Shown one piece after another: positions 56,201 to 64,000 of a DNA stretch of 64,000 bases (position 1 is its first letter; each line of letters begins with the position of its first letter). The position numbers and the translations under genes are program-made. The notes below the pieces were generated by a model, which was not told the origin of the DNA, made no database searches, and worked only from the letters and a program-made list of their open reading frames with translations. The DNA is taken from positions 186,001 to 250,000 of the forward strand of contig NZ_SGXE01000001.1 of NCBI RefSeq assembly GCF_004216895.1, given 5' to 3'. The DNA comes from Aquimarina brevivitae (GTDB lineage Bacteria; Bacteroidota; Bacteroidia; Flavobacteriales; Flavobacteriaceae).

Positions 56201-57774
56201 CCTCCGCAACCTTATCAGACATAGGCGAAGGAACCTATACCTTAGTGATTACAGATGCGCAGGCTTGTGAGATTTCGCAATCCTTTACTATAGATCAACC
56301 TGAAGAACTATTGATAACCATTAATGAAGTGAATATTGTTCTTTGTAATGCAGATACTAATGGAAGCCTTAGAGCAACTGCAACGGGTGGAATTGGAGCC
56401 TATTCCTTTTTATGGTATCAACAAGGAAATACGAACAGCATAGGAAACAGTGCTCTGCTCAATGGTGTAGGAACAGGTATCTATTATGTAATTGCTACCG
56501 ATGCCAATGGCAACACAGTACAAAGTGATCCCTATACCATTACAGAGCCTGAAGCACTTACATTACAACTCACTGCGGATTACCAGCGTTGTGGAGATGG
56601 CAGCGACTGGAGTATTACCAGCCAGGTAAGCGGAGGTACTCCACCCTACATCTACCTCTGGGCAGCTGGGTATGGAACGAATCCTGAACTCACGGATGTG
56701 CCACCGGGGATTTATATTCTTACGGTACAAGACAGAAGAGGGTGTAGTATACAGCGCTCTGTTACGGCTACACCACCTGAGGCCCTACAGCTAACCGCCA
56801 CCACTACGGACCCTACTTGTTATCAGGGTAATGATGGAACTATTGACATTACCCCTGTTGGAGGAACACCTCCATATACCTACAGCTGGAGCAATGGACA
56901 AAACAGCCAGTATGCATCCGGACTTGAGGCAGGAATACATACCGTAGAAATTATCGATAGCCGTGGGTGTTTGACCCTTTGGCAATATGAACTCTTTGAT
57001 CCTGAACAGTTGATCATCAATCTGGGAGAAGATATCATCCTGTGTAAAGACCAATCGACAACCCTCAATGCAACCATTAACGATCCATTAGCAACTTATC
57101 AGTGGCAAAGTGATCAAGGATTTATGGCAACTACTCCAGAAGTTACACTAGCTGAGTCTGGTAATTATAGCGTTTGGGTAACTACTGCCTTAGGCTGTAT
57201 CAGTAGTGACACCATAGAAGTTACAGTACTCGATACTGAAATCGGAGCCGAGTTCCTGGTATCTTCGGACTTGTTTATAGGAGAGCCTTTTGTGATCGTA
57301 GATGTCAGTAATCCACTACCTGATCTGATTCAATGGAATATACCTAATGGGCTAACCGTCATCACTTCTGATCCAGGGTACGCTGAACTGGTCACCGAAA
57401 CTCCAGGTGACTACCAAATTGAAATGACTGCGAGTGTTGGGGCTTGTACCAAAACGTATACTAAAATCATTACCGTTAGAGAACCTGCCTTTGATAGAGA
57501 AGATCAACGTAAAGAAGGGCTCTTGGAGTTTTTAACCTATCCAAACCCTAATCAAGGGAACTTTACCGTCAATCTTGAATTTAATGAACCTACCAACATT
57601 GATCTCAAATTGTTTAGCCTGGCCAACAATGCCATGCTCAACAATGTAAGCAGAAATGATAGTCATAGTTACGAAATACCATTTGCTATGCAAGGAACAC
57701 TACCTTCAGGAATTTACTTCCTAATGCTACAAACTCCTCAAAAAAGCTATGTCAGAAAAATTGTAGTAGAGTAG
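50212..57774 (+). CDS. Giant SprB-repeat surface protein with T9SS type A sorting domain
   Basis: 2520 residues. Signal peptide MKKRIVLTLIIFSICSLIIK. An AT-rich N-terminal region (to about residue 360) is unlike the rest. Then 23 SprB-like repeats of about 75-85 residues (51321-56970), each with a core like NGSITV, GGTPPYTYQW and AGTYTLTVTD, in the style of the gliding adhesin SprB. Two Ig/PKD-like domains precede the C-terminus, which is a T9SS type A sorting domain: FLTYPNPNQGNFTV, then PSGIYFLMLQTPQKSYVRKI. It should be exported by T9SS and attached to the cell surface. It is the last gene of the 24-kb locus, with a terminator 15 bases on. An adhesin or long-reach stalk role is an inference. 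Confidence 0.92.
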   Translation: MKKRIVLTLIIFSICSLIIKAQVRYKVEYDMTIEVTQGGTTFATADWYLRLQTPSNISATVLATSTPNGIPRNYTKDEVFLLPERADNLESFIGQDFYPSGSGCNNQGTYNINFDTYNCFPYEQLSFTCFRFVDTPRFRLYELESVKSINNYSTTNNLIPVCEGKKVRMSSNCVIDPFYALEYDLDGDLIYEGTLLSYGQHPYETQINLSDFPGLVLGQNFRIRYRHTNNASNNEYSEALTYRFINCSPGLDANPPQTIETKCFDSNDGSFILDFDRPLDSGETLSPELWKLEAGNQWIQQTDDNGIFPILPNDLNSEDQYPWPYDLSPGQYRIRYQSFFEGSQVGSEAPFYFFEINAPVPVEFTVSKNDISCASGQGTSNNGSITINAAGGTGSYQYHINSGSWTSFSGNPTTLSRGAGTYTIEVRDTNFCQGTSSGNTSVAIDITQPSPIVISGTTQDATFGPGNNGSINITASGGNTGGYTYNWTGPSSYTSTNQDINGLAPGSYTVTVTDTKGCSVSRSFTVGRYEFTAVNVANLSCGNNTTTDDDGSISARVQGGTANYRYDLLKRNTSNTYVSTGDALTLANGQTYTVNNLSVGLYRISVTDNGGSGSTIITDRTITAPAVFDFSTVGTDVSCNGGNNGSIALTIAGGTAPYTTSWTGPNSFTSTSEDLSELSAGAYTLTLTDSRGCTPVSTSSTVVINEPPTPVSITVLSFFSPSAGNTNGSISVEAQGGTGSYSYSWNTGQNTAAISGLADGTYTVTATDSQGCTATESITLQELSVTVSVSPGEEVRCNQDLGGLTANAVGGDGQYTYAWYNQNDPATIIGNNATIIGLSDGVYYVTLRDTNGTGNTVTSATFTIASPPLLSISNVTTTNINCFGGNDGTIVINATGGSGTLSYSINNGASYQTNNAFNGLGEATYQIVVSDANGCTTNMQSETITGPTTAIEITGITSDVTIFGQNTGAVDITVSGGNGGYTYSWSGPNGFTATTEDISNIPAGTYTLTVQDGGYGSTTDNTGCTLSRSFTITEPDLLTVTLDYETAATDLKCNGDDNARLLATVTGGTTPYTYQWFKKDETDVFVALSDTSQLLIGADAGEYRVDITDTAGATASALFEVVQPDPLAISFTQTNINCFGEATGAIDITITGGTAPYTYLWSNGSTTEDISGLVEDNYSVTITDANDCTLTSDPIELTQPFESISIADSIITNLSGFETANGAIAITAAGGTPPYTYQWRVVGDPTVIGTTASINNLQAGFYELTIIDDNGCSYIDSFEVTQPELLEITNIQQDTTILCYGDQTITLSGTATGGVPPYTYQWINTNDTTTTLSTTITVSNLGSGTYTFTVSDVNGNEASSNYTIAEPPLLQASFLSSDVSCNAGDDGSIDVTVSGGVAPYSFFWSNGANTEDVFGLSAGTYDLTIRDGNLCQTNLTINITEPAAQLSIASASIIDATGNGLTNGSITVNAEGGTPPYSYAWTNDANIPIGTNMNTLNNIGAGEYFLTLLDTNGCGLGPLAYVIDQPDPLFVTITESSILCFGENGELTANALGGVSPYTYRWFDSENNLISDTNTSGAIPTGIYRVEVMDTNNNQTDANNINLIQPNLLEITNINVIDVGCFNGTDGSIEVTVVGGTGNYTYQWSILGATTNTISGITAGDYEVTVTDENNCSVTSDTITVLQPDTYEINNVAIVRPSATGATDGSIAISILGGISPYTYQWTDDTGTIVSLESNSNTQTSTLTNQPEGAYSIEVTDAEGCIINDTYNLANPGELLVGITQTQQISCFGGSDGILEVITTGGVGGNTYQWFDAATDIQIGNTNTLNGITVGSYYIIVSNAEGISERSAVFTVTQPLPITGDLAGYDPNCFGETNGSIIISASGGSGNYFYRYRLSNESYSNWIPFSNGSTTQITNLTDGLYQVQLQDTNGCFYENNGNIGILALQLNQPDPLIISSSEVNNPTGFELTNGSIITSVTGGTPPYTYQWSDSNGSLNETSATLSDIGEGTYTLVITDAQACEISQSFTIDQPEELLITINEVNIVLCNADTNGSLRATATGGIGAYSFLWYQQGNTNSIGNSALLNGVGTGIYYVIATDANGNTVQSDPYTITEPEALTLQLTADYQRCGDGSDWSITSQVSGGTPPYIYLWAAGYGTNPELTDVPPGIYILTVQDRRGCSIQRSVTATPPEALQLTATTTDPTCYQGNDGTIDITPVGGTPPYTYSWSNGQNSQYASGLEAGIHTVEIIDSRGCLTLWQYELFDPEQLIINLGEDIILCKDQSTTLNATINDPLATYQWQSDQGFMATTPEVTLAESGNYSVWVTTALGCISSDTIEVTVLDTEIGAEFLVSSDLFIGEPFVIVDVSNPLPDLIQWNIPNGLTVITSDPGYAELVTETPGDYQIEMTASVGACTKTYTKIITVREPAFDREDQRKEGLLEFLTYPNPNQGNFTVNLEFNEPTNIDLKLFSLANNAMLNNVSRNDSHSYEIPFAMQGTLPSGIYFLMLQTPQKSYVRKIVVE
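51321..56970 (+). repeat. Array of 23 SprB-like protein repeats with a three-repeat super-period
   Basis: The repeats fall into three kinds that rotate in fixed order. Kind A opens with a Cys (ISCFGG-like) and ends with D-x-x-x-C. Kind B lacks the opening Cys (DATGNGLTNGSI-like) but ends in Cys. Kind C opens with Cys and ends without one (DTNGN or similar). The order A-B-C holds for seven consecutive triplets (21 repeats), followed by two A-like units. One triplet averages about 745 bases. DNA identity between triplets is low. Confidence 0.75.
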
Positions 57775-57789
57775 TTCTATGATACATAA

Positions 57790-57812
57790 AAACCCCGCAT
57801 TCTGCGGGGTTT
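57790..57812. terminator. Bidirectional terminator between the surface locus and susD
   Basis: A 10-bp perfect stem (AAACCCCGCA / TGCGGGGTTT) with a 3-base loop, between stops at 57774 (plus) and 57834 (minus), with A/T runs on both sides. Confidence 0.87.
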
Positions 57813-57833
57813 ATTATATACAAAAGATTGTAA

Positions 57834-59165
57834 TTATTGCACTTCTGCTAAAGGCAATGGAAGCACATTAAATATTTGATCTCCAGTTCTGTCTATTGGC
57901 AAAGTGTTTGATAATCCGTATCGTCTTAAATCAAACATTCTGTGATTTTCACACCATAAAGAATAACGTCTTTGTCTCAACATCTCTGTTGTTAAATCCG
58001 CTGCTGTTTGTGGACCCGCATAGTCTGCTAATCCTGCTGCATTACGAATTACATTCAAAGCATCCTCAGCATCCTGAAGATTATTAGCTAAAATACTTGC
58101 CTCCGCATACACCAAAATTAATTCTTCGTTTCGAATAATATCGATTGGCGAAACGTTAGAAGCATATAATCTAGTTTCGTGAGTTCCATTTAACCCATCC
58201 TGGGTACTTGGATCTGGTCTTACCGCTGCTTTTTCATCTACTCTAGTATCACCCGGTTCTGCATCATTGATCCAGCTGTTGTGTACAATAATTTGATCAC
58301 CGTTATTCGGTTCGGCAGCAGATGTAGATGGAATTCTAAACACTGGATTTGCCTGATCACCTCCGCTTAAGCTAAAGACATGCTTTGGACCAACTTCTAA
58401 ATCAACGCCTAATCCAAAATATGAATCTGTTAAATCCGTCAGTGCTCCGTTACCATCCCCAGCATATACCGCTGCTACAGCAGAAACGGCTCTATTAAAT
58501 TCTCTAAAGTCGCTAGGCGTATCAAAACCTGTAAAACCACTACTTAATGCAAATAGAAATGTCGCACCTGCATTAGCAAGATTTGTATCCGCTTCGTCCA
58601 ACATTAACCTAACTTCGCTTAAAGCATCAGCAAAATTTAAAACAGGTCCTAAATTATCTGGATCAGCCACATCTACTCTTGCTTGTCCATACGATTTTAA
58701 AATCTGTATCAATTCATAAGCAATCAATGTTTTTGCATAGCCTATATAACCGTTTCTTTCTTCATCAGTAATCGCATCTGTATTTGTAGCTGCTTGGATC
58801 AATAAATTCGCATTTTTGATAGATCGGTAGCTACCATTCCATTGTGCTGTACTGTAAAAAGAGTTATTATCTAAAGATATACCGTCTTTACCTAACAAGT
58901 CTCCTGTATTTCTGGGATCGGCATCAAACAAGTATAATTCTCTTGCCATCGTTCCACTAGATGTGGTTTCGATACCAATACCATTTCTTAAGGTAGCTTC
59001 AACGGCTACTGCTAAACCATTCAATTGGTCTCTGCTCGCCCCTGTTTCCACTCCTTCTACACTAGGGCCATTAGGGTCTACAGACTCGTCAAAATTACAA
59101 GCTGTAAAAAACAGTATTGAAAGGCATAATCCCGTTCTTACTGTATTTTTTAATATATTTTTCAT
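57834..59165 (-). CDS. SusD/RagB-family outer-membrane nutrient-binding lipoprotein
   Basis: 443 residues from the ATG at 59165; another in-frame ATG at 59177 adds four. The chosen start gives a standard lipoprotein signal (MKNILKNTVRTGLCLSILFF then TAC), with Cys as the anchor. The helical SusD-type fold is recognisable in the C-terminal part: NEELILVYAEASILANNLQD, ALNVIRNAAGLADYAG and LRQRRYSLWCENHRMFDLRR, the last being the SusD signature. The protein is shorter than many (about 500). It is paired with susC, two to fourteen bases upstream. No glycoside hydrolase lies nearby, so the ligand may be a glycan or peptide. Confidence 0.93.
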   Translation of the reverse strand: MKNILKNTVRTGLCLSILFFTACNFDESVDPNGPSVEGVETGASRDQLNGLAVAVEATLRNGIGIETTSSGTMARELYLFDADPRNTGDLLGKDGISLDNNSFYSTAQWNGSYRSIKNANLLIQAATNTDAITDEERNGYIGYAKTLIAYELIQILKSYGQARVDVADPDNLGPVLNFADALSEVRLMLDEADTNLANAGATFLFALSSGFTGFDTPSDFREFNRAVSAVAAVYAGDGNGALTDLTDSYFGLGVDLEVGPKHVFSLSGGDQANPVFRIPSTSAAEPNNGDQIIVHNSWINDAEPGDTRVDEKAAVRPDPSTQDGLNGTHETRLYASNVSPIDIIRNEELILVYAEASILANNLQDAEDALNVIRNAAGLADYAGPQTAADLTTEMLRQRRYSLWCENHRMFDLRRYGLSNTLPIDRTGDQIFNVLPLPLAEVQ

Positions 59166-59179
59166 AATCAAATTCATTA

Positions 59180-62113
59180 TTAAAAGTTAACATTTAAATG
59201 GAAATAAAATTGGCTCGAACTCGGGAAAGGAGTAACCTCAATTCCACTTGAAAGTCCAGCACCTCCATTTACAGAAACTTCGGGATCATAACTCGAGTAA
59301 TCCGTAATGGTAAAAATATTTCTACCTGAAAAACCAAGTCTCACCCCTTGAACATTATCCCCAAAAAGGCTTTTTACAACTTTGTTTTCAAAATTGTAGT
59401 AGATCGCTGCCTCTCTAAGTCTTACGTAACCCGCTGGCTCCACAAAACGAGCAGCATTAGCAGGAGAGGTTCTTCTCGCTTGTCCTTCTGGAGTTTCTAA
59501 ATCAGGAGTAGTTCTTCCTAAATCTGTTAAGAATTTTGACAAGTTTAAGTTTTCTCCCCCTTCTTTCCATTGCAATAAAAAGGAAATATCAAGTTGTTTA
59601 AATAGCGTTAATTGATTGTTAAAGGCCATTTGAAAATCTGGCTCCACATTACCAACCTGAGTCAACACTCCATCAATATTACCCACTAACTGTGTTACCG
59701 GTTGTCCTTCTTCTATGAAAAAAGTTCCCAAACCAGTTCCAAATCCTGCTCCAGGTTGTGCAAATGCTGGTACATCTAGTCGAGTAATTTCTGATACGTT
59801 TTTATAGAACTGAACTCCTGTGTTCCAAAACACATTATCGGTTCTAATAACGTCAGCTCTTAAGGCTAATTCCACACCTTGGTTTGTCAAATCAGCTAAG
59901 TTCGTAGTTTCTGTAGTAAATCCAGAAGAAGCTGGTAATTGACGTGTTAAAATCAAATCATCTACAGATCTGTTATAATAGGTAGCTTCAAAAGAAACTC
60001 TATTTTGTAAAAAGCTGATATCAAAACCGGTTTCAAATTCCTTAGAGGTTTCTGGCTTAATATCTGGATCTCCTCTTAGACCGGCTACTGATGCTCCACC
60101 ATTACCGCCTATGTTGGTTGCTCCTAAACTGGTAAAAGTAGCACCAAAAGTTGCTGGGCTACCGGTTTCACCATAGGCCGCTCTTAATTTGAATTGATTA
60201 ATCGCTTCTATATTCCAAAAATCAAAGTTGTTTAAATTAAGGGCCAAAGAAGCTTTAGGGAACCCATAAAATTCATTAGGATCTCCGTTTCTTGTAGATT
60301 TATCCAAACGATAACCTACAGTAGCGATTACCTGGTCTTTATAATTACCTTCGACCTGCCCAAAATATCCAAAGTCTTTTTCTTTTGCTAAGAATTGATT
60401 TATAGTTTGGTTTACTGACTGATCAACGTTCGTTTGTCCAGGTAACAAATCTGCACCCTGACTGTTTACGAAATTCCGCTCAATATCAATATAAGTAATA
60501 CCCGCCTGGGTGGTAAAATTTAAATCACCACTAAGGGCAGTATGATCCCAAACTCCAATGGCTTGAGTATTGAATTGGGTAATATTGTTTTTACCAACAG
60601 CAATAAAACCTTCCTGTCCTCCTACTTGAGCTTGATGGGTTTCAGGTACATATACAAAAGTTTCATTGGCTACATAATCCAAACCTCCACTGACTAAGAA
60701 ACGAACACTGTTTCGATCATCAGTAAATAGTTTAGTATTTAATTTAAATCCTTGAAGAAATCTATTCGTTGAATCTTCATTTCTAGCCTGATCTCTTACA
60801 AAAATAGGGTTACCAGGATAGTTAGGGTTATTAGGATAATTACCATTTTCGTCTGGAAATAAGTTATACCACGGACGTGTAAACGCTAGCGTATATCCAT
60901 AACTTAAACCTCCTTCGTTTTCGTTACCGGTAAAACTTCTACTATTATTACTTCGAACAAAGTTGGAGTTAATAGAGAAATCAAATACATCAGAAATTTT
61001 GTGATCAATATTAGCTCTTATCGATAAACGATCAAATCCAGTATTTTTTATAATACCTTCTTCATCTCTGTAAGATCCCCCAACATAGAATTTGGTTTTA
61101 TCATTACCCCCTGAGGTACTTAATCTGGTTTCTGTGATCAACGCAGTTTCTCCGTATATTGCATCTTCATAATCAATTAAACCGCCGCCATTAACCGCAG
61201 CTTCATATCTAGCTCGTTCGGCAGCGCCAAAAGCAGCTTCAACAGATTCAGCCGTCCACGGTCTCAATCCTAATGGATTCATGATAAATGCAATTCCTGT
61301 ATCTTGACTAAAGTTAATTTTTGTTTTTCCACCTTTACCTCTCTTGGTAGTAATAATAACCACCCCGGCATTTGCACGCTGTCCATAAATCGCCGCAGCA
61401 GAAGCACCTTTAAGGATTTCAATATTTTCAATATCATTCGGATCTAAATCGGCCAATCTATTGGAAGAGTTTTCTTCATTACCTCTATTGGCTCCTGATG
61501 CAGCTCTTAATCCTGTTGGTATTTCATCATTGTTATAGTACACCCCATCTACAATAAATAAGGGTTGGTTATTACCATTGATCGAAGATACCCCTCTTAA
61601 ACGCAGGGCGAATCCTCCTCCTGGCGCACCAGATGAAGATACAATATTTACCCCTGGAACTTTACCATACAGTGCTCCATCAACAGTGGGTTGACCGGTC
61701 GTCCCCACTAATTCCTCTGAAGATACCGTGGCTACAGCATTTGCTAAGTTTTCTCTCTTAATCGAACTTGCTAATCCCGTAACTACCACTTCTTCTAAGG
61801 CTTCCATAGATTCACTTACCGTGATCGTAATATCACCTGCTTTCTCAACAGTCACAGTCTTGCCTGCAAAGCCCAGTGCAGTCACTTTTAAATTTACGGG
61901 AAGACTACTAACAGTAATACTGAAGTTTCCATCCATATCCGAAGATGTACCATTTCTGGTGCCTTCTTCAATAACATTAACAAAAGGTGCCGGCTCTCCA
62001 GTACCTTCAATCACCACTTTACCGGTGATGGTTTCCTGTGCGAATAGAAGCACAGGCATAAAAATTAAAACTAGCAAGAACCTAACCCTGCTAATGTGAG
62101 TTCGTTTTTTCAT
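59180..62113 (-). CDS. SusC/RagA-family TonB-dependent outer-membrane transporter
   Basis: 977 residues. Signal peptide to about residue 25, a CarboxypepD_reg-like domain (ITGKVVIEGTGEPAPFVNVI), a TonB-box region (MEALEEVVVTGLASSIKREN), the plug domain (GALYGKVPGVNIVSSSGAPG, PLFIVDGVYY, IEILKGASAAAIYGQRANAG) and a long beta-barrel ending in the aromatic SSQFYFHLNVNF. It imports a large substrate held by the SusD partner downstream. The SusC-specific motif LRGVSSINGNNQPLFIVDG is present. No regulator (sigma/anti-sigma, AraC, hybrid histidine kinase) lies in the window. Substrate unknown. Confidence 0.95.
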   Translation of the reverse strand: MKKRTHISRVRFLLVLIFMPVLLFAQETITGKVVIEGTGEPAPFVNVIEEGTRNGTSSDMDGNFSITVSSLPVNLKVTALGFAGKTVTVEKAGDITITVSESMEALEEVVVTGLASSIKRENLANAVATVSSEELVGTTGQPTVDGALYGKVPGVNIVSSSGAPGGGFALRLRGVSSINGNNQPLFIVDGVYYNNDEIPTGLRAASGANRGNEENSSNRLADLDPNDIENIEILKGASAAAIYGQRANAGVVIITTKRGKGGKTKINFSQDTGIAFIMNPLGLRPWTAESVEAAFGAAERARYEAAVNGGGLIDYEDAIYGETALITETRLSTSGGNDKTKFYVGGSYRDEEGIIKNTGFDRLSIRANIDHKISDVFDFSINSNFVRSNNSRSFTGNENEGGLSYGYTLAFTRPWYNLFPDENGNYPNNPNYPGNPIFVRDQARNEDSTNRFLQGFKLNTKLFTDDRNSVRFLVSGGLDYVANETFVYVPETHQAQVGGQEGFIAVGKNNITQFNTQAIGVWDHTALSGDLNFTTQAGITYIDIERNFVNSQGADLLPGQTNVDQSVNQTINQFLAKEKDFGYFGQVEGNYKDQVIATVGYRLDKSTRNGDPNEFYGFPKASLALNLNNFDFWNIEAINQFKLRAAYGETGSPATFGATFTSLGATNIGGNGGASVAGLRGDPDIKPETSKEFETGFDISFLQNRVSFEATYYNRSVDDLILTRQLPASSGFTTETTNLADLTNQGVELALRADVIRTDNVFWNTGVQFYKNVSEITRLDVPAFAQPGAGFGTGLGTFFIEEGQPVTQLVGNIDGVLTQVGNVEPDFQMAFNNQLTLFKQLDISFLLQWKEGGENLNLSKFLTDLGRTTPDLETPEGQARRTSPANAARFVEPAGYVRLREAAIYYNFENKVVKSLFGDNVQGVRLGFSGRNIFTITDYSSYDPEVSVNGGAGLSSGIEVTPFPSSSQFYFHLNVNF

Positions 62114-62192
62114 AATGATTTGTTTAAAGGTTGGTTAAAACTATTAAAAGAAATTCAAAAAATAATGTTAAACTAACATTTGTTTGTAATGA

Positions 62193-62209
62193 TTACGGTA
62201 AAACCGTAA
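62193..62209. promoter_or_regulatory. Palindrome TTACGGT-AAA-ACCGTAA between susC and aspS
   Basis: Seven-base perfect arms with a 3-base centre, 80 bases upstream of the susC start. The left half with centre (TTACGGTAAAAC) recurs exactly at 62315-62326. Looks like a regulator binding site; the regulator is unknown. Confidence 0.5.
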
Positions 62210-62314
62210 ATTTTTCCTATTTAAATTACTATTTCATTACATATTTAACAATTCTATGATTTTTGAGTATTAAATAACAAATGTGATTTCATTTTGAGCA
62301 GAATCAAATCATAT

Positions 62315-62326
62315 TTACGGTAAAAC
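62315..62326. promoter_or_regulatory. Second copy of TTACGGTAAAAC, just upstream of the aspS -7 box
   Basis: An exact 12-base repeat of part of the palindrome at 62193-62204, 122 bases away in the same orientation, four bases before the TACTTTTG box. Chance recurrence of 12 bases in so short a span is unlikely. Confidence 0.4.
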
Positions 62327-62330
62327 TTCT

Positions 62331-62338
62331 TACTTTTG
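62331..62338 (+). promoter_or_regulatory. Candidate -7 box (TACTTTTG) of aspS
   Basis: Exact TAnnTTTG match 22 bases before the aspS start codon. No clear TTG at -33. Confidence 0.5.
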
Positions 62339-62360
62339 CAGCCTTAAAACGTTACAACTT

Positions 62361-64000
62361 ATGTACAGAAGTCACTCTTGTGGAGAATTGCGAAGCTCAG
62401 CGATCAATACCGAAGTTACCTTAGCCGGATGGGTACAAAAAACCAGAGATAAGGGATTTATGCTCTGGGTGGATCTAAGAGACCGTTATGGGGTAACCCA
62501 ATTGATATTTGATGAAGAAAGGACCTCTAAAGATTTAGTTGAAAAAGCAAGAACCTTAGGAAGAGAGTTTGTGATTCAAGTAAAGGGAACTGTAATAGAG
62601 CGCGAATCTAAAAACCCAAATATCCCAACTGGAGAAATTGAAATATTAGTCACCGAACTCACTGTTCTAAATACAGCACTTGTACCTCCTTTTACCATTG
62701 AAAATGAAACCGATGGTGGTGAGGACTTACGTATGAAATACCGTTATCTGGATATTCGACGCAATCCAGTAAAGCAAAATCTTATTTTTAGACATCAAGT
62801 TACTATAGCAGTTCGTAATTACCTTTCGGATCAAGGTTTTATTGAAATAGAAACACCTTATTTAATTAAATCTACGCCTGAAGGTGCTAGAGACTTCTTG
62901 GTGCCCTCTCGCATGAATGAAGGGCAGTTCTATGCGCTTCCGCAATCCCCACAAACCTTCAAACAATTGTTGATGGTTGGGGGCATGGATAAGTATTTTC
63001 AGATTGTGAAATGTTTTAGAGATGAAGATCTAAGAGCAGATCGACAACCGGAATTTACGCAAATTGATTGCGAAATGGCTTTTGTAGAGCAAGAAGATAT
63101 TCTTGATGCTTTTGAAGGACTAACCAAGCACTTACTACATAAAATCAAGGGAGTAACGGTTGATAAGTTTCCGAGATTGACCTATGACGAAGCGATGAAA
63201 AGGTTTGGTAATGACAAGCCAGACATTCGATTCGGGATGGAGTTTGGCGAACTAAATACGGTAACCCAACACAAGGATTTCAAAGTTTTTAATGAGGCTG
63301 AATTGGTAGTGGGTATCGCCGTACCTGGTGGAGCATCCTACACTCGTAAGGAAATTGATAAATTAATTGACTGGGTAAAGCGTCCGCAAATCGGAGCATT
63401 AGGTATGGTCTATGTGAAATGCAATGAAGATGGTAGTTTTAAATCTTCTGTAGACAAATTTTATGATCAGGAAGATTTAGCACAATGGGCGGAACTGACT
63501 GGTGCTAAAGCAGGTGATCTCATCTGTGTTTTATCCGGAAAAGCCAACAAAGTAAGAGCACAATTGAGTGCATTACGTATGGAATTGGCAGAACGATTAG
63601 GATTACGAAAAAAAGATGAATTTGCACCGCTATGGGTGGTAGATTTTCCGTTACTAGAATGGGATGAAGAAACAGAGCGCTATCACGCTATGCACCACCC
63701 CTTTACTTCTCCTAAACCTGAAGACATTAAATTATTAGACACAGATCCAGGTAAAGTACGTGCTAACGCTTATGACTTGGTACTTAATGGTAACGAAATC
63801 GGAGGTGGTTCAATAAGAATACACGATAAAGCAACACAGTCTTTAATGTTTGATCATTTAGGATTTACCAAAGAAGAGGCTAAAGCGCAATTTGGATTTT
63901 TAATGGATGCCTTTCAATATGGAGCACCCCCACACGGTGGAATTGCCTTTGGACTAGATCGACTGGTAGCAATTCTGGGAGGTCAAGAAACCATTCGCGA
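62361..64000 (+). CDS. aspS: Aspartyl-tRNA synthetase, C-terminus cut by the window edge
   Basis: About 546 codons are visible out of an expected 580-590, so roughly 40 residues are missing on the right. The ATG at 62361 begins [20 protein letters not shown], the normal bacterial AspRS start. The OB-fold anticodon-binding domain comes first ([20 protein letters not shown]), then class II motif 2 ([18 protein letters not shown]), the bacterial GAD insertion domain, and motif 3 ([16 protein letters not shown]) at the edge. It charges tRNA-Asp in the cytoplasm. It is divergent from susC across a 247-base gap. Confidence 0.97.
   Translation, partial: MYRSHSCGELRSSAINTEVTLAGWVQKTRDKGFMLWVDLRDRYGVTQLIFDEERTSKDLVEKARTLGREFVIQVKGTVIERESKNPNIPTGEIEILVTELTVLNTALVPPFTIENETDGGEDLRMKYRYLDIRRNPVKQNLIFRHQVTIAVRNYLSDQGFIEIETPYLIKSTPEGARDFLVPSRMNEGQFYALPQSPQTFKQLLMVGGMDKYFQIVKCFRDEDLRADRQPEFTQIDCEMAFVEQEDILDAFEGLTKHLLHKIKGVTVDKFPRLTYDEAMKRFGNDKPDIRFGMEFGELNTVTQHKDFKVFNEAELVVGIAVPGGASYTRKEIDKLIDWVKRPQIGALGMVYVKCNEDGSFKSSVDKFYDQEDLAQWAELTGAKAGDLICVLSGKANKVRAQLSALRMELAERLGLRKKDEFAPLWVVDFPLLEWDEETERYHAMHHPFTSPKPEDIKLLDTDPGKVRANAYDLVLNGNEIGGGSIRIHDKATQSLMFDHLGFTKEEAKAQFGFLMDAFQYGAPPHGGIAFGLDRLVAILGGQETIR

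Noticed and set aside
51321..56970. Long tandem repeats that might suggest a CRISPR array or DNA satellite
   Set aside because: The repetition is at protein level with units of about 245 bases and strong divergence in DNA; there are no short identical repeats with spacers and no cas genes.
62114..62360. Search for a small RNA, riboswitch or tRNA between susC and aspS
   Set aside because: No cloverleaf, T-box or conserved riboswitch core is visible; only the short palindrome repeats and the aspS -7 box stand out.

Overview
The window comes from a low-GC member of the Bacteroidota, most likely a flavobacterium (Flavobacteriaceae). The signs are a SusC/SusD pair, a type IX secretion (T9SS) C-terminal sorting domain, SprB-type surface repeats, Prc/SurE/LpxB/ComEC synteny typical of the group, Bacteroidota-style -7 boxes (TAnnTTTG) and almost no Shine-Dalgarno sequences. 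No tRNA, rRNA, CRISPR array, transposase or phage gene was seen. Both ends cut genes: a secreted protein on the left and aspS on the right.

Layout. 1-4185 (minus): an edge fragment, a small secreted protein, an OppC-like ABC permease and the Prc protease. 4440-9209 (plus): surE, a small membrane protein, lpxB, an NlpC/P60 lipoprotein and comEC, tightly packed. 9440-11680: a secreted M57-like metalloprotease and a convergent class-C beta-lactamase-like hydrolase. 11921-17920 (minus): a peptide-use operon of DPP-IV-like S9 peptidase, two POT peptide transporters and a periplasmic thioredoxin. 18168-20607 (plus): class II HMG-CoA reductase and a GHMP kinase, both pointing to the mevalonate pathway. 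20664-24797 (minus): sucA-sucB of 2-oxoglutarate dehydrogenase. 24984-26925: two small unknown genes and a polyprenyl diphosphate synthase. 27149-33832 (plus): a TetR-controlled tripartite RND efflux operon with a palindromic operator candidate. 57834-62113 (minus): susC-susD. 62361-end: aspS.

The most unusual part is 33992-57774, about 24 kb of six co-directional genes for very large exported proteins. They are an outer-membrane beta-barrel-like protein with a helical tail; a ~1935-residue polymorphic toxin (beta/FN3-like head, metzincin domain, long low-GC segment, C-terminal DGGH nuclease); its probable immunity protein; a 1596-residue unknown; an FN3 protein; and a 2520-residue protein with 23 SprB-like repeats and a T9SS sorting domain. 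The toxin's C-terminal half and the immunity gene are much AT-richer than the flanks, as expected of an exchangeable toxin/immunity cassette in a fixed backbone. I infer a contact-dependent or surface-displayed toxin system linked to T9SS. The sequence supports the architecture; the delivery mechanism is unproven.
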